Source: Flavihumibacter sp.
Lineage (GTDB): Bacteria > Bacteroidota > Bacteroidia > Chitinophagales > Chitinophagaceae
Assembly (NCBI GenBank): GCA_025455285.1
Contig: JALOMU010000117.1
Coordinates: 1-6,007, forward strand
Direction of reading: 5' to 3'
Length of the DNA stretch: 6,007 nucleotides
The notes under the pieces are model-generated. The model was not told the origin of the DNA, ran no database searches, and saw only the letters and a program-made list of their open reading frames with translations. A program made the position numbers and the translations under genes. Shown here one piece after another: positions 5,126 through 6,007 of this stretch. Numbering within the stretch: the stretch's first letter is position 1; every line of letters begins with the position of its first letter.

Positions 5126-6007
5126 TTATTTGGAAAGACCAGTCTGCCTCGGCAAAAGAATCCGGAAGGTGGTGCCCTTTCCTGGCTCGGATTGCTTCAC
5201 ACTCAGTTCTCCCCGATGAAACTGTTCAATGATCCGTTTGGAAAGCGATAGTCCCAGTCCCCAGCCCCTTTTTTTAGTAGTAAATCCGGGGTCAAATACC
5301 CGCCCGATATGTGTGGCCGGTATGCCTTTGCCTGTATCGGTTACGTCAATTAGCACCTGGCGCTCGTTTTCCTGGATCTGTACGGTGATCTGTCCCTGGC
5401 CTTCCATGGCATCCAGCGCGTTCTTCAGGAGGTTTTCTATTACCCAATCGAACAAGGTGGCGGAAAGGGGAATTATCAGGCTCCCTGTCGGTGGCGCCAT
5501 AAACTCAAACCTGATCTTTCCGGATGCCCGGCGTTTGATATAATCCAGCATGGAGTCAACCTGTCCTACAATATCTGTTGGTTCCAGGTTGGGGATACTA
5601 CCAATTTTGCTGAAGCGATCACTCACGAGTTTCAATCGGTTTACATCTTTTTCCAGCTCCCGCGTGATTGTGTCCTGTCCGCCCGATTCCCTCAACATTT
5701 CAACCCAACCCTGTAAAGAAGATAAGGGAGTCCCCAACTGGTGCGCCGTTTCCTTTGCCATGCCTGCCCAGAGCTGGTTCTGGCTGGATCGATGTTGAGT
5801 CGTCAGCAATAGGAGTAATAAAGTGATCAGTAAGCCAACAATTACCAATTGAATGATGGGGTAATATTTTACTTCCTTTAATAAGCGGGTATTGCCATAA
5901 TAATATTTGTTCGCGATATAAGGTTGCTGACTCAGTACCAGGATAAAGGGTTCATTATTGCGTTTGAATTCCCGCAGCTTATCCGGAAGATAGGTTGGAT
6001 CCAGTGC
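5126..6007 (-). CDS. Membrane sensor histidine kinase, C-terminal part (5' end outside window)
   Basis: The frame is open to the window end, so the N-terminus is missing; 293 residues are visible and numbered here from the window edge. About 47 residues of extracytoplasmic sensor remain, then a strong membrane helix at about 49-69 rich in Leu/Ile, then the kinase core. The H box is MAKETAHQLGTPLSSL, with the phospho-accepting His89 (codon 5741-5743). The ATPase domain has the N box ENLLKNALDAM (Asn196), G1 DTGKGI (224-229), the DPGFTTKK F-box region, and G2 GWGLGL (248-253), followed by GKGTTFRILLPR. All catalytic motifs are intact. The ETAHQLGTP form of the H box with RGWGLGLSLSKRIIE is a common Bacteroidota type. 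There is no HAMP domain between membrane and H box, and no receiver domain follows; a partner regulator is not in the window. The stop is 63 bp upstream of the tRNA. An initiation at the internal TTG near 5848 is unlikely because it would cut the membrane helix. Confidence 0.92.
   Translation of the reverse strand, partial: ALDPTYLPDKLREFKRNNEPFILVLSQQPYIANKYYYGNTRLLKEVKYYPIIQLVIVGLLITLLLLLLTTQHRSSQNQLWAGMAKETAHQLGTPLSSLQGWVEMLRESGGQDTITRELEKDVNRLKLVSDRFSKIGSIPNLEPTDIVGQVDSMLDYIKRRASGKIRFEFMAPPTGSLIIPLSATLFDWVIENLLKNALDAMEGQGQITVQIQENERQVLIDVTDTGKGIPATHIGRVFDPGFTTKKRGWGLGLSLSKRIIEQFHRGELSVKQSEPGKGTTFRILLPRQTGLSK

Noticed and set aside
5229..5543. Plus-strand open frame of 104 codons
   Set aside because: It is antisense to the conserved ATPase domain of the histidine kinase, whose motifs are all intact on the minus strand.
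1..6007. CRISPR arrays, insertion sequences, integrons or phage genes
   Set aside because: No regularly spaced direct repeats with unique spacers, no transposase or integrase motifs, and no terminal inverted repeats flanking the rhodopsin-blh cassette were seen.

Overview
The window looks like chromosomal DNA from a Bacteroidota bacterium, probably near the Chitinophagaceae or flavobacteria. Several independent signs point there. The rhodopsin has the Bacteroidota proteorhodopsin residue pattern (D-T-E with Met at the tuning site). Start codons lack clear Shine-Dalgarno sequences. At least one promoter has the Bacteroidota TTG / TAnnTTTG form. The sensor kinase and HxlR proteins match typical Bacteroidota versions. 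The assignment comes from recognising families by eye, not from a database search.

Layout. Positions 1-1045 (+) hold the 3' end of an alpha/beta hydrolase followed by a flavin-reductase-family protein, probably co-transcribed. Positions 1052-2798 (-) hold a two-gene phototrophy unit: a light-driven proton pump (2055-2798), then a Brp/Blh-type beta-carotene cleavage enzyme (1052-1972) that would supply its retinal. A 265-bp divergent spacer carrying a cluster of TTGAA-type repeats separates the rhodopsin from an APH-family phosphotransferase (3064-3819, +). That gene converges on a Rossmann-fold F420-reductase-like oxidoreductase (3827-4444, -). The oxidoreductase is divergent from an HxlR regulator (4565-4930, +), and the 120-bp spacer between them contains a striking double-dyad operator. 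A bidirectional terminator, a tRNA-Leu(GAG) with its own promoter (-), and the C-terminal part of a membrane histidine kinase (5126-6007, -, open at the window end) complete the window.

How the genes work together. The rhodopsin and Blh form a self-contained retinal-proton-pump module, but no carotenoid synthesis genes (crtE/B/I/Y) lie in the window, so beta-carotene must be made elsewhere. The HxlR and oxidoreductase pair looks like a regulator with its divergent target. The other genes look like ordinary housekeeping or accessory genes with no obvious functional link. I do not see a wholly new system. The points most worth a second look are a glycine at the rhodopsin position where carotenoid-antenna pumps have their fenestration, a Ser at a proposed fourth iron-ligand position in Blh, the repeat cluster upstream of the rhodopsin, and the HxlR operator.
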